A stretch of DNA of 64,000 nucleotides, from assembly GCF_035998675.1 (NCBI RefSeq), contig NZ_DASYHI010000008.1, positions 91,518-155,517 on the forward strand, in the 5' to 3' direction. The translations under genes and the position numbers were made by a program. Origin of the DNA: Telluribacter sp035998675 (lineage in GTDB: Bacteria > Bacteroidota > Bacteroidia > Cytophagales > Spirosomataceae). The notes beneath the pieces are model-generated. The model was given only the letters and a program-made list of their open reading frames with translations, searched no databases and had not been told where the DNA came from. Each line of letters begins with the position of its first letter. Positions within the stretch are counted from its first letter, which is position 1. This document shows positions 25,813-33,711 of this stretch, in pieces.

Positions 25813-26146
25813 AGGTACCTGTTAGGCTGGATGCATTTCGTTTTAAGATGGACCGGATGGATTGGTACCGGACCACGTACCGTGGCTGGAGCCTTCTTAC
25901 CGGGAGCTTGTCAAACCCCCACCGACCGTGGGATTTGTTATAGGCCGTGGGGACGAGGTAGGCGGTCAGGAGACCACCTACCAGGAAAAGAATATTTACC
26001 AGGATAGGAACACCCAGTATGTGGAGGAACAGGGCGGTCATAATACAACCAACCCCTCCCCCGGCGGCATAGTAAAAGTACTGGCCCCGAAGCCCTTTGA
26101 ATTCTATTTCGTTGTCTACCCCGCGATAGATTGAATACTTCTTCAT
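25799..26146 (-). CDS. traF: TraF, DUF4133 membrane protein of the transfer complex
   Basis: 115 residues. The family hallmark YRGVDNEIEFKGLRGQYFYY opens the protein, followed by two membrane helices (AAGGGVGCIMTALFLHIL and LVNILFLVGGLLTAYLV) and a basic tail (RRLQPRYVVRYQSIRSILK). It resembles VirB3, which pairs with the VirB4 ATPase, here TraG directly downstream and overlapping by 14 bases. Confidence 0.92.
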   Translation of the reverse strand: MKKYSIYRGVDNEIEFKGLRGQYFYYAAGGGVGCIMTALFLHILGVPILVNILFLVGGLLTAYLVPTAYNKSHGRWGFDKLPVRRLQPRYVVRYQSIRSILKRNASSLTGTYEKD

Positions 26147-26153
26147 AAAACGA

Positions 26154-26591
26154 TTAGCTCAGAACTGTGTCAATGATCCATCCCATCATGAACAGGAACA
26201 TCAGCGATCCAAACCATTTGAGCATGAATTCATAGACATCTTCGTCCCCATCCCGAAATTTTCTGTACACTCTGATCAGGCCCAGAACAGCCATCATCAG
26301 TCCCAGGTACAGGGCCGCCTGATGTGCTTCTGACGCGTAAGCCGCCGCCACAAAATGGGGGGCTGTGCCGGCACTTGCCCAACCTTCTCCGTCCGTATAA
26401 ATAAAGGCTTCGACGGCATAGACCAGCGCCGAAGCCCCTACCAACCCTCCCAGCCACCGAATGACCGGGCCCTCAAAGTCTTCTCCCTTCTGCATACCCT
26501 GGTAGATCCGTACACCCGATAGTAAACCGGCTACCGCGATCAGCGACAGGGTGACCAACTTGGTCATGGCCCAGGCCCCTTCCATACTCAT
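26154..26591 (-). CDS. DUF4134/TraE-like membrane protein with internal duplication
   Basis: 145 residues. It carries the TraE-type motif twice: GVRIYQGMQKGEDFEGPVIR then WLGG (about residues 20-45) and GLIRVYRKFRDGDEDVYEFM then LKWFGSLMFLF (about 105-138), each placed between two membrane helices. Typical TraE has one such motif in about 105 residues. It is the third TraE-like gene in a row and lies 7 bases upstream of traF. TraE is considered a VirB2-pilin-like or inner-membrane component; a duplicated version is unusual. Confidence 0.75.
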   Translation of the reverse strand: MSMEGAWAMTKLVTLSLIAVAGLLSGVRIYQGMQKGEDFEGPVIRWLGGLVGASALVYAVEAFIYTDGEGWASAGTAPHFVAAAYASEAHQAALYLGLMMAVLGLIRVYRKFRDGDEDVYEFMLKWFGSLMFLFMMGWIIDTVLS

Positions 26592-26602
26592 CGTGCTGCT
26601 GT

Positions 26603-26947
26603 TTACTTACTCATAAAATTCCTGACGTGTTCATCTCCCTGCATCGGGGTTTGGGAAGAAGCAATATTCTGAAGAGCCATTCCGACAATCAGGACGGCCA
26701 GGATGGCCCCCAGCCAGCGGAAGGCCAGTACCTTCACATTGTCTTCTCCATTCATGGCGCGGGTATAAATCTTCAGGCCACCCAAAAGGCTCATGATAGC
26801 ACAAACTGTATAAATAAAACCAGAGAGTACTCCCAGATTATCAGATATAGGGTTGGTTAGGTATCGGTCGAGCAGAGAGTTATTCATGGATCCCGTTCCA
26901 CTGCCCAGGTAAAGGGAGACCTGTACCACTATCGCTAAGAGATTCAT
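26603..26947 (-). CDS. DUF4134/TraE-like membrane protein, second copy
   Basis: 114 residues, two to three membrane helices. The core FIYTVCAIMSLLGGLKIYTRAMN and DNVKVLAFRWLGAILAVLIVG follows the same pattern as the TraE copy upstream (helix, G-x-x-IY, a polar GE/D turn, W-x-G helix). The N-terminus lacks an obvious cleavable signal (MNLLAIVVQVSLYLG). It lies 18 bases from the flanking traE gene, in one operon. I infer a paralogue that arose by duplication within the transfer operon. Confidence 0.78.
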   Translation of the reverse strand: MNLLAIVVQVSLYLGSGTGSMNNSLLDRYLTNPISDNLGVLSGFIYTVCAIMSLLGGLKIYTRAMNGEDNVKVLAFRWLGAILAVLIVGMALQNIASSQTPMQGDEHVRNFMSK

Positions 26948-26965
26948 TCCCGTCCGGTCTCCGTG

Positions 26966-27289
26966 TTACATAAAGAATACAGCCTGCAAAACCGCGGATA
27001 TGGCCAGCAGAAAGAGCACGGCTCCTACCCAGCCAATGGCATTTTTCTGAACATCATTCTCTCCGTTTTGCCATCTCGAATAGATGCGGAATCCACCAAA
27101 CATCCCCACCAGGGCGGCTATGATATAAACCAGGGTGGTTACAGGTTCAAAATAAGCCTGTAAGTCGGCCGATGCCTGTTGTATTGCCTGTGCTCCGGCC
27201 TGTATACCGGCATTTTGAGCGAACAAACTCTTCCACGGTACCAGGGCCAAAGCAACGGCCATAGTACTACTTCCTACGTACTTCCTCAT
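26966..27289 (-). CDS. traE: TraE, DUF4134 membrane protein of the transfer complex
   Basis: 107 residues. A signal peptide (MRKYVGSSTMAVALALVPWKS, cut near FAQNA) is followed by helices with the DUF4134 signature ITALVG-like IIAALVGMFGGFRIYSRWQN, then DVQKNAIGWVGAVLFLLAI. This is the canonical copy; two divergent relatives follow it. In Bacteroidota transfer operons traE precedes traF and traG, as here. Confidence 0.92.
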   Translation of the reverse strand: MRKYVGSSTMAVALALVPWKSLFAQNAGIQAGAQAIQQASADLQAYFEPVTTLVYIIAALVGMFGGFRIYSRWQNGENDVQKNAIGWVGAVLFLLAISAVLQAVFFM

Positions 27290-27340
27290 GAATTGTTTAT
27301 GGTTATTATACTATTGGATTGAACTCGCACTCAGGACGGT

Positions 27341-28051
27341 CTAGACCATCAGATCTTCTTTATCGTGTAAAAATGCATTGTAAAGTACTTTGTCCCGCGA
27401 GCTCAGATAGATGGAAACCACTCGATCAACTCCTTCACCTGTCTGCTCCATAAGCCGATCTACTTTGTCACGGACAACCGCGTATTCCTGGATCAATTGC
27501 TGGTATGATTCGGTACCCGGATCTATTTTAGCCCGGATACTAGTAAGTTGAATCAGCTGATCGGGCGACAAGTCTCCTACTACCGCGAAGTCCTGCCTGT
27601 GGTCCTGCTCAGACTCATCATTAGCTTCATCTAGGCTATTTCCGGGCATAGGCCACTCTTTCTCTGATTCTTCATCCTGAGGATCTTCCGGCTGTTTGAG
27701 CTCTACAGTCTGTGGTTGATTAACAGCAGGAGCGTCTAGCCGGTGAAGGGTATCTGGTGATTGATTACCCGGCACAGGATTCGTGAAAGTGGCTTCATGA
27801 TCAAAAAAGAAACCTTCTTCACCTACCATTTCTGGATGACTAAACTCCTCTAACCTGTCCTTTTCCGGTCTGGAAAGTACGGTATTTCCGTTTTTCATAG
27901 AATCAAAGCCTGTTACTTCAGGTCGTTTAGCTAAGTCTTGCCCCGGTCGTTTGAGAAGCCCTACGTAGGACAAGTAAAGAAATACATACACGATGAAACC
28001 AACGAACGATCCTAGTATATACGTTAAGGTACTAATCAGAAAAAGCAACAT
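27341..28051 (-). CDS. Membrane-anchored protein of the transfer operon, unknown family
   Basis: 236 residues. The N-terminus is one long membrane segment (LISTLTYILGSFVGFIVYVFLYLSY), followed by a Pro/Glu/Asp-rich low-complexity linker (QPQTVELKQPEDPQDEESEK region) and a C-terminal helical block (LIQLTSIRAKIDPGTESYQQLIQEYAVVRDKVDRLM). It lies in the operon between the 184-residue gene and traE. No named family recognised; the architecture suggests a cytoplasmic tether at the inner membrane. Confidence 0.7.
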   Translation of the reverse strand: MLLFLISTLTYILGSFVGFIVYVFLYLSYVGLLKRPGQDLAKRPEVTGFDSMKNGNTVLSRPEKDRLEEFSHPEMVGEEGFFFDHEATFTNPVPGNQSPDTLHRLDAPAVNQPQTVELKQPEDPQDEESEKEWPMPGNSLDEANDESEQDHRQDFAVVGDLSPDQLIQLTSIRAKIDPGTESYQQLIQEYAVVRDKVDRLMEQTGEGVDRVVSIYLSSRDKVLYNAFLHDKEDLMV

Positions 28052-28068
28052 GAGAGTGGTGGTTATGG

Positions 28069-28623
28069 CTATTTAAAACAGAGTGGTACCAGTATGGTTG
28101 AGGCCTCTCCGGACATTTGTACCGTTGGGTCTATAAGATAGTTTTTACCTAGTATAAGCTGTTCCCGGGCCGGGGGGAGTTCCAGGTATATCCCCTGCTT
28201 CTTTTCTACGATCCGGGCATTTTTTATGACCGGTTCGAGCAGATACAGATCAGGATAGCGTTTCACTATTGTCTCTGCCTTGAGATACTCAGCCGTGGTT
28301 GTTTCACGTACATGTTGCAGTACTACCCACAGGCCAGCTATCATTACCCCCGCCCAGGCCCAGGTATGTTTTCCTAACCCGTAGGCAAAAGCCACTTTGG
28401 GATCAGACGTTGCCACCGGATTGAGTCCGGATTTCATTGCTTTCATTGCGGCCTTCATCTCTTTAAGTGTTTCCGTCTGAGCTCTTGTACTTAACTGCCC
28501 CCGCTCCTGAATCTCGTTCAGCAGGGTAGCCGTCAATGTGTCCATGGCTATACCGTATTTCTTTTGGTACCAACCGCAGATTCGACGTAGGTCTTCATCA
28601 GATACTTCCTGTATAGATTGCAT
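28069..28623 (-). CDS. Single-span protein of the transfer operon, unknown family
   Basis: 184 residues. A cytoplasmic N-terminal half rich in Lys/Glu (EEDLRR, TLLNEIQERGQLSTRAQTE, LKEMKAAMKAMKSGLN) is followed by one membrane helix (WAWAGVMIAGLWVVLQHV, about residues 90-108) and a C-terminal domain (ETIVKRYPDLYLLEPVIKNA). It starts 3 bases after the ParA-like gene and is surely cotranscribed. I do not recognise it. Confidence 0.7.
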   Translation of the reverse strand: MQSIQEVSDEDLRRICGWYQKKYGIAMDTLTATLLNEIQERGQLSTRAQTETLKEMKAAMKAMKSGLNPVATSDPKVAFAYGLGKHTWAWAGVMIAGLWVVLQHVRETTTAEYLKAETIVKRYPDLYLLEPVIKNARIVEKKQGIYLELPPAREQLILGKNYLIDPTVQMSGEASTILVPLCFK

Positions 28624-28626
28624 ATC

Positions 28627-29361
28627 CTACATGCTAATAGCCCTTACCATTTTTTCCATTTTGGTTTTGGCAAACCAGCCAGCGGACTGGATTCCATCCC
28701 AGCCTTCTCCCCGCTCCATGGTTCTTATGATCTTATGAGCCAGCTCCGTGTTGGGTTCCATATCACCAAAGCTTTCCACGGTGAGTTGGCATTTGCTGGC
28801 CAGTCCCAGAAGATCTTCTTTCTGCTGGGGAAAGGTTTGAAAGGTGTTCGTATTTATCCAGATGACAATACGAAACTGGCAGCCTACCGCCTTGTAGATT
28901 TTCATCAGGTAGTCCATGCAGGCGGTATAGGCCGTACCACCCGCTACCACCACGTGAAATGCCATTTCACTATTCAGATACCGCTCAAATTCCTTGAGCT
29001 CGTCCTGGTCCAGGTCCAGAGTGAGCAGGGCCGGTATCTGTTCGGATTCCGGAGCTCCGAAGTCAAGATAAAAGGTTTGATTTGGTAGCAATGCCAATTG
29101 TTGAAGGCTGTCAAATAAACGATCCCGCGCAATCTTCCTATAGCTATCCAGAAGATCGATTCCGGCCAGTCTGCGGTCCCGATGAGCCAGGAAGCGTAGT
29201 TGGTCAGTGCTGGTTTTGGTGGAGCTATCTACGTCAATAAACGTCCTGCCGTTATCTTCTTCGTGCTTAACCGCTATCAAATAGGTCAGAAAAGACTTGC
29301 CTACTCCTCCTTTTGCCTGAATGATGAAGTTAAACTTTTTTACTGCTGACGCCTCTGCCAT
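28627..29361 (-). CDS. ParA/MinD-like ATPase of the transfer operon (TraA/VirC1-like)
   Basis: 244 residues. The deviant Walker A motif is KGGVGKSFLTYLIA (about residues 17-30), followed by RTFIDVDSSTKTS (switch I/Walker A' region) and FYLDFGAPE (switch II). It differs from the segregation ParA at 35604, which has an added N-terminal HTH. ParA-like ATPases at the head of transfer operons (for example VirC1 of Agrobacterium, TraA of CTnDOT) recruit the relaxosome to the secretion channel. It is second in the operon. Confidence 0.82.
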   Translation of the reverse strand: MAEASAVKKFNFIIQAKGGVGKSFLTYLIAVKHEEDNGRTFIDVDSSTKTSTDQLRFLAHRDRRLAGIDLLDSYRKIARDRLFDSLQQLALLPNQTFYLDFGAPESEQIPALLTLDLDQDELKEFERYLNSEMAFHVVVAGGTAYTACMDYLMKIYKAVGCQFRIVIWINTNTFQTFPQQKEDLLGLASKCQLTVESFGDMEPNTELAHKIIRTMERGEGWDGIQSAGWFAKTKMEKMVRAISM

Positions 29362-29379
29362 TTTCGTAATTACATTCTT

Positions 29380-29847
29380 TTATTTAACCCACTTGATTAG
29401 TGATGACTCCTTTTTGTATTCTTTATCGAATACATCGATTGGTTTGAAATTTTCAATTTCTGATACACCAGGAGTAGAGTTCCCTACTGGAGAAGCCTCA
29501 CCGGCTGCCGTGGGACTAACTCCTCTGAACGAGCTTTCTGTGTACCCATTGGATTCTACACTCTTTTTCAGCTGGTGGCTTTTTTTGCGTAGTGTGCGGA
29601 TTGTCTGTACTCCGATTGGATTGCCCAACTCCTTTGAAATTAGTTTTGAGGCCCCTTGAAGTGAGAGTTCATGTATCTCCTTTTTGAAGAGTTTATAGAG
29701 GAGCTCAAACCTTCCCTTATAGACCCTACTCTGAATCAAAAATAAGAGCCGTTCCTTTGCCTGGCTATAATTAAGGTCTTCTGTCATCCCTACATTCATC
29801 ATCTTTAAACCTACTTCAAAGATGAAAGGTTTAAATTTTATAAGCAA
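29380..29847 (-). CDS. First gene of the tra operon, possible DNA-binding protein
   Basis: 155 residues; starts at internal Met16 or Met21 (MTEDLNYSQAKERLLF) are equally possible. Residues about 20-95 are helical with an HTH-like stretch (LSLQGASKLISKELGNPIGV then QTIRTLRKKSHQLKK); the C-terminal half is Ser/Pro/Gly-rich and looks disordered. Its position directly before the ParA-like ATPase suggests a partner or operon regulator. I do not recognise the family. Confidence 0.6.
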   Translation of the reverse strand: MLIKFKPFIFEVGLKMMNVGMTEDLNYSQAKERLLFLIQSRVYKGRFELLYKLFKKEIHELSLQGASKLISKELGNPIGVQTIRTLRKKSHQLKKSVESNGYTESSFRGVSPTAAGEASPVGNSTPGVSEIENFKPIDVFDKEYKKESSLIKWVK

Positions 29848-30173
29848 AATTTAAAATATAAATTTGATAAAATAATAGTGTTTTTTTCCTTAATAACACA
29901 GGGGTAACACATAGCTAACACGGACTAACAGGCAGGCAACAGATAAGGAACAGAAACCAACATACCGGTACCAGGAGGTAACAAGTAGGGGGTCTCCTAA
30001 AAGTCTTTTCAATAGTCCTATAAAGCTAAGAGCTGATTTAAATGTCATTTTGTGCTAAGTTCTTTTTATGAGATTACTAAATCCAAAACAATACTCCTTA
30101 CTAAATCAAATTATGTTCTCTCAGCAAGCTATGTTTTCGCCCGGCCGAAATCCAACGGAGTTGTATTCTGCTC
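29848..30173. promoter_or_regulatory. Divergent tra/mob control region and candidate oriT
   Basis: 326 bases between the divergent tra and mob operons, very AT-rich at its tra-proximal side (29848-29893). From 29894 to 29983 there is an array of (T/C/G)AACA pentamers starting at 29894, 29905, 29916, 29926, 29937, 29948, 29958 and 29979, that is every 10-11 bp (one double step at the end). Helically phased sites beside a relaxosome accessory gene are expected at an oriT, where accessory proteins bind one face of the DNA. No nick site could be named. The array could instead be an operator for the first tra gene or for the accessory protein. Confidence 0.6.
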
Positions 30174-30800
30174 ATGCGAAAACCGCTTGCCCTACGGGAA
30201 ACAATTCGCTTAATAGCTCATTGGAATTTTATGAAAGAAGATAAGGATGTTAAACCTAGGGGGAGGCCGGTTTTAGTACCAGCAGAAAAAAGGCAGAAGG
30301 TAACCCTGATGTTAACGACTAAGGAAATTGAGGTACTCAAAAAGGAATACGAGGGGCATACGGTCGGTTTCTCCGTATTCTGCCGGGAAAAGCTGTTGAA
30401 TCGGGAGGCTATTACCCTGAGTAAGCCACTGGATGAAGGGATAAGAAAGCAGATGACCAATCTTCTTCGATTCTCGGGTACTCTATTGCTGCTGGCGAAA
30501 AAGACCCAGGATCATGCACCTATTTCCGAAGACTTTCAGCAGATGGCAGCCAGTGTAAAAGAGCTGGTTCAGCGGGCGGTCTATTCCGTAAATGAAGTTA
30601 CCTACAGCCAGAGCCTGATCATAGCTATGGAGGCCGTGGTGTGGCAGCTGGAAATAGCTTTGAAGAAAGCAGAGAAGGAGAGTAATCCAAGCAATCTAAC
30701 TAAGCTCAGGCAAATCACTGCGGATATGCGAACAAGACTGGAAGATTATATAAAACAGTACCACCTCAAATCTCTAACCCGTGATCGGAAATATAGCTAA
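30174..30800 (+). CDS. MobC-like relaxosome accessory protein
   Basis: 208 residues, or 189 from the second Met at 30231 (MKEDKDVKPRGRPVLV), which fits the family better. The segment KRQKVTLMLTTKEIEVLKKEYEGH has the beta-strand plus helix-turn-helix look of a ribbon-helix-helix DNA-binding domain; the stretch around FSVFCREKLLNR follows as in MobC-type proteins; the rest is helical (AASVKELVQRAVYSVNEV). Such proteins bind oriT and help the relaxase nick. The last 20 bases overlap the probable GTG start of the relaxase (30781). Confidence 0.75.
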   Translation: MRKPLALRETIRLIAHWNFMKEDKDVKPRGRPVLVPAEKRQKVTLMLTTKEIEVLKKEYEGHTVGFSVFCREKLLNREAITLSKPLDEGIRKQMTNLLRFSGTLLLLAKKTQDHAPISEDFQQMAASVKELVQRAVYSVNEVTYSQSLIIAMEAVVWQLEIALKKAEKESNPSNLTKLRQITADMRTRLEDYIKQYHLKSLTRDRKYS

Positions 30801-31904
30801 GTCAGGCTCTAATTTTCTGGGGCACTGACCTATTGTATGTTTGATCGTGCTACTCCTAAGAAGGAAGAAAAAACAAAGGCTCGTGGAGAACTGATCTATC
30901 ATCAGCATGTGGATGCCCTGGTTTTTGGGGAGGGAATCAGTCTTAAGACGATTGCTGACGAAATGACGAATGTAGCAAAAGCCAACAGCCGCACCACCAA
31001 GCCCGTGTGCCACGTGAGTCTTTCGTTTCCTCCGGGTGAAAGCCCCAATGAAGAAGTACTTCGGGACATTGTGAAAGACTTTGCCTCTTTTTTCGGATAC
31101 AAGGATACTGGGTTGATCGCTTTCAGGCACACAGATAGAAAGCATGAGCACATTCATATTATAGCCAACAAGATCCACGCAAGCGGCAGGAACACCGCCA
31201 GATCAAGCTTTAATTATCTGGATATGGGTCATTTTAGCCGGAAGATGGAACATAAATACGGACTAGTACCTGGTAAGCCAATGGACGCCTTGAAAATAGA
31301 TGGGAGAGGAGCTGCTAAGGCTACTACCTACCACGAGACACTACGTCGGCATATAGATGACCTGCTACCTGCCTGCCCAGATTTAAAGTCCCTGCAGGTA
31401 CTGCTTCTTAAAAAGGGCTACAAAAGCAGAGTAGGAAACGGCATTACCTTTATCCACTCTAAGACTGGTACTAAAATAAAGGGCTCGGATTTAGGACGTG
31501 ACTATTCCAAAGACAATCTCGTAAAGCGGATAAATGGGACTTTCCTAAGTACCGATAAGTACAGTGGGGGAATGGGTATCTCTAAGGTTTCTGAGAATCT
31601 AAAGAATTCTACCAGGGCTTCTTCTAATGATTTAGATTCTACAAGCGTACCTGTACCTTTATTAGTCTCATCCGAGGCGAAGACCTCCTTTGGGCAAGGA
31701 TCTGACTCTACCTGGGAGTACGAATTAAAAAAAATGCTGACAAGCATCAACGCCAGTAGGGTAGAGGCCGACGCAGCCAAAGGCGAAAATCATAGGAAGG
31801 TTAATACAAGCGGAGAGTTAGAGGGTAGGGGATTTGAAGAGAAAAAGGAGGAGAAGCGCCGGATAGCCAGATCTTCATTACCAAAGCGAAGGCAACAAAA
31901 GTGA
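30781..31904 (+). pseudogene. MobB-type relaxase, N-terminus separated by a -1 frameshift
   Basis: The family start pattern MIG-x3-K-x4-F-x-G-x-L-x-Y is found across two frames: GTG at 30781 gives V/MIGNIAKSGSNFLG, then a TGA follows at 30826. After moving back one base within GGGG (30819-30822) the reading becomes ALTYCMFDRATPKK and stays open to 31904. The Tyr at 30831 is the expected catalytic residue. If translation started at the first ATG of the long frame (30837) that Tyr would be lost. The metal-binding motif is present (HTDRKHEHIHIIANKI). Relaxases nick oriT and lead the strand into the channel. It is either a one-G deletion, a sequencing error, or -1 slippage on GGGG. The stop codon lies inside a dispersed palindrome. 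Confidence 0.82.
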
Positions 31905-31921
31905 CACGGTGTCACTTTTGT
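31895..31921. repeat. Dispersed palindrome, copy 2, containing the relaxase stop codon
   Basis: Arms of 13 bp (ACAAAAGTGACAC and its complement) around a central G. The TGA of the relaxase (31902-31904) lies in the left arm. Followed by TCTTTACA. It can act as a bidirectional hairpin terminator or as a protein-binding site. Confidence 0.88.
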
Positions 31922-32319
31922 CTTTACACTTAGAAGCGCAAGGACTCTTTTCCTGCCCTAAAGTAATGACATCAAAAATTGAAGATATTGAAGAGAAGAG
32001 GGAGCAGAAGAGCCGGACAGCCAAGTCTTTATTACCGAAGCGAAGGCAAGAAAAGTGACACGGTGTCACTTTTGTCTTTACAATTAGAAACATAAGGGCT
32101 CCTCTCCTGATGAGAAGTATTTATTCAAAAAATTGAATATCCGGCGGCAGATGAGCGTATTGTTACAAGACAGTCTAATCCTTAAAGGTATCAAACCGAC
32201 GGTCTAATAAAGGCTTAGGCGGCAGGAGAGATCCATTCAACTTACTTCTACCGAAGGCATATACGCTCAAACATTATTCCCTACTTTTACCAGAACAGAT
32301 TTTATGGAAGTCAATTCGT
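31905..32319. other. Duplicated relaxase 3' end and spacer
   Basis: The segment from about 31838 to 31950 (relaxase tail, palindrome, downstream 30 bases) is repeated in diverged form at about 31985-32100. In the second copy a small frame 31966-32058 reads MTSKIEDIEEKREQKSRTAK then SLLPKRRQEK, clearly homologous to the relaxase C-terminus, and again ends within the palindrome. The remaining 220 bases to the AlbA_2 gene show no gene. Confidence 0.75.
32051..32073. repeat. Dispersed palindrome, copy 3
   Basis: Core AAAAGTGACAC, G, GTGTCACTTTT, with the stop codon of the duplicated relaxase tail at 32056-32058 inside the left arm. Followed by GTCTTTACA, as in copy 2. It arose with the tail duplication. 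Confidence 0.88.
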
Positions 32320-33678
32320 ATGCTTACTGAAAATGATATAAAAGCACTGGCCCTTTCGGGCGAGGGGTATAATGTTGAATTTAAGGTCCGGATTCCGTCC
32401 AAACCCCGGGAACTGGCAGAGGAAGTGTGTGCCTTTGCCAAAGCAGCTGGTGGTGTACTTTTGCTGGGCGTTGACGATCAAAATCAGATACAGGGGATTA
32501 GCCTTGATAATACCAGAAAATCCGTCGTTCAGCAGTCCCTTCATGAGATTATGCCCCACTTGTACTGTCCTTTTTATAGTGTTAGCGTAGAAGGCAAGGA
32601 GATAGGAGTTATCGAAGTTCCATCGGGTCTTCAAAAGCCTTATACGCTGTCTGGTGCCATTTTTGTCCGGCAGGGACCTAATACGCAGAAGATCATCTCG
32701 GTTGAGCAGATGCGTGATTTCTTTCAGCAGTCCGATCGGATCTACTTTGACGAAGGTGCCTGTCCTGCCTTTAACATGAAGACAGACCTGGATATACAAA
32801 CCTTTGAAGAATTTAGACTGGCAGCAAGTCTCTCGGCCGCCATTAGCCGTGACCAGATCATTAATAATTTGCGTCTTATTCTGGCTAGCGGACAGGTAAA
32901 AAACGGGGCGGTGCTATTCTTTGGAAAGCAACCTGAACAGTTTATTGAGAAAGCAGTAATCCGGTGTGTAGCCTTTGAAGAAAATACCAAAGCGCAAATT
33001 ATTGATGATAAGTTTTTTGGCGGTCCTCTTATGCAGCAGTACCGGCAGACAATGACCTGGCTAAAAGGTAAACTTGATATCCGATACGAGATTAAAGGGG
33101 GTGGCCCCCGTCAGGAAAAATGGGAAATACCCGAAGTAGCCTTCAAGGAGGCTATTATAAATGCTCTGGCGCACCGTGACTACTATGACAAAGGGGGCCG
33201 TATAGTGGTAGAGGTATTCGCGGATCGGGTCGAGATTACTAACCCCGGTGGGTTGGTTAGTGCCATAAAGCCCATAGAGTTTGGCTTTAAAAGTCATAGC
33301 CGTAATCCTTTGATCTTTGGTTTGTTTGAGCGGATTGACATGGTGGAACAGGTAGGATCAGGCATAGCCCGAATCAGGCAGGAGCTGGAGGGAGAAGGTC
33401 TACCGGCTCCTGAATTCAAAACAGAAGGGCTTTTCACAGTTATCTTTCATCGTAAAAAAAGGAAGTTGGGAGAAAAGTTAGGAGAAAAGTTGGGAGATAA
33501 CCAGCGCCGTATCCTGAGCCTAATTGGTGCCGACCGTACGGTTACCATAGCCGAGATGGCCATTGCTTTACAGATAAGTACCACCTCGGTAGAGAATAAT
33601 ATCAGGAAGTTGAAAGAGGCAGGTTTCTTACAACGTAAGGGAGGAGCCAAAGGAGGACAGTGGGAGGTAATGGAATAG
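32320..33678 (+). CDS. AlbA_2 (Schlafen-type) putative DNA/RNA-binding regulator, copy 2
   Basis: 452 residues, same architecture as the protein at 12675-14048: AlbA_2 domain with EEVCAFAKAAGGVLLLGVDD, middle domain (IINALAHRDYYDKGGRIVVEVF, ITNPGGLVSAI, NPLIFGLFERIDMVEQVGSGI) and a C-terminal winged helix (VTIAEMAIALQISTTSVENN). The linker is a GEKL repeat instead of TVEK. By eye the two proteins are roughly 55-60% identical in the first 380 residues. It is followed directly by a highly structured non-coding segment. Possible roles are regulation or defence; none is shown by the sequence. Confidence 0.86.
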   Translation: MLTENDIKALALSGEGYNVEFKVRIPSKPRELAEEVCAFAKAAGGVLLLGVDDQNQIQGISLDNTRKSVVQQSLHEIMPHLYCPFYSVSVEGKEIGVIEVPSGLQKPYTLSGAIFVRQGPNTQKIISVEQMRDFFQQSDRIYFDEGACPAFNMKTDLDIQTFEEFRLAASLSAAISRDQIINNLRLILASGQVKNGAVLFFGKQPEQFIEKAVIRCVAFEENTKAQIIDDKFFGGPLMQQYRQTMTWLKGKLDIRYEIKGGGPRQEKWEIPEVAFKEAIINALAHRDYYDKGGRIVVEVFADRVEITNPGGLVSAIKPIEFGFKSHSRNPLIFGLFERIDMVEQVGSGIARIRQELEGEGLPAPEFKTEGLFTVIFHRKKRKLGEKLGEKLGDNQRRILSLIGADRTVTIAEMAIALQISTTSVENNIRKLKEAGFLQRKGGAKGGQWEVME

Positions 33679-33711
33679 AGGTACCTACTCTTTATGAAGT
33701 TCTGATAAATA

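Noticed and set aside
32311..32799. 162-codon frame antisense to AlbA_2 copy 2
   Set aside because: Antisense to the conserved AlbA_2 domain, no independent support.
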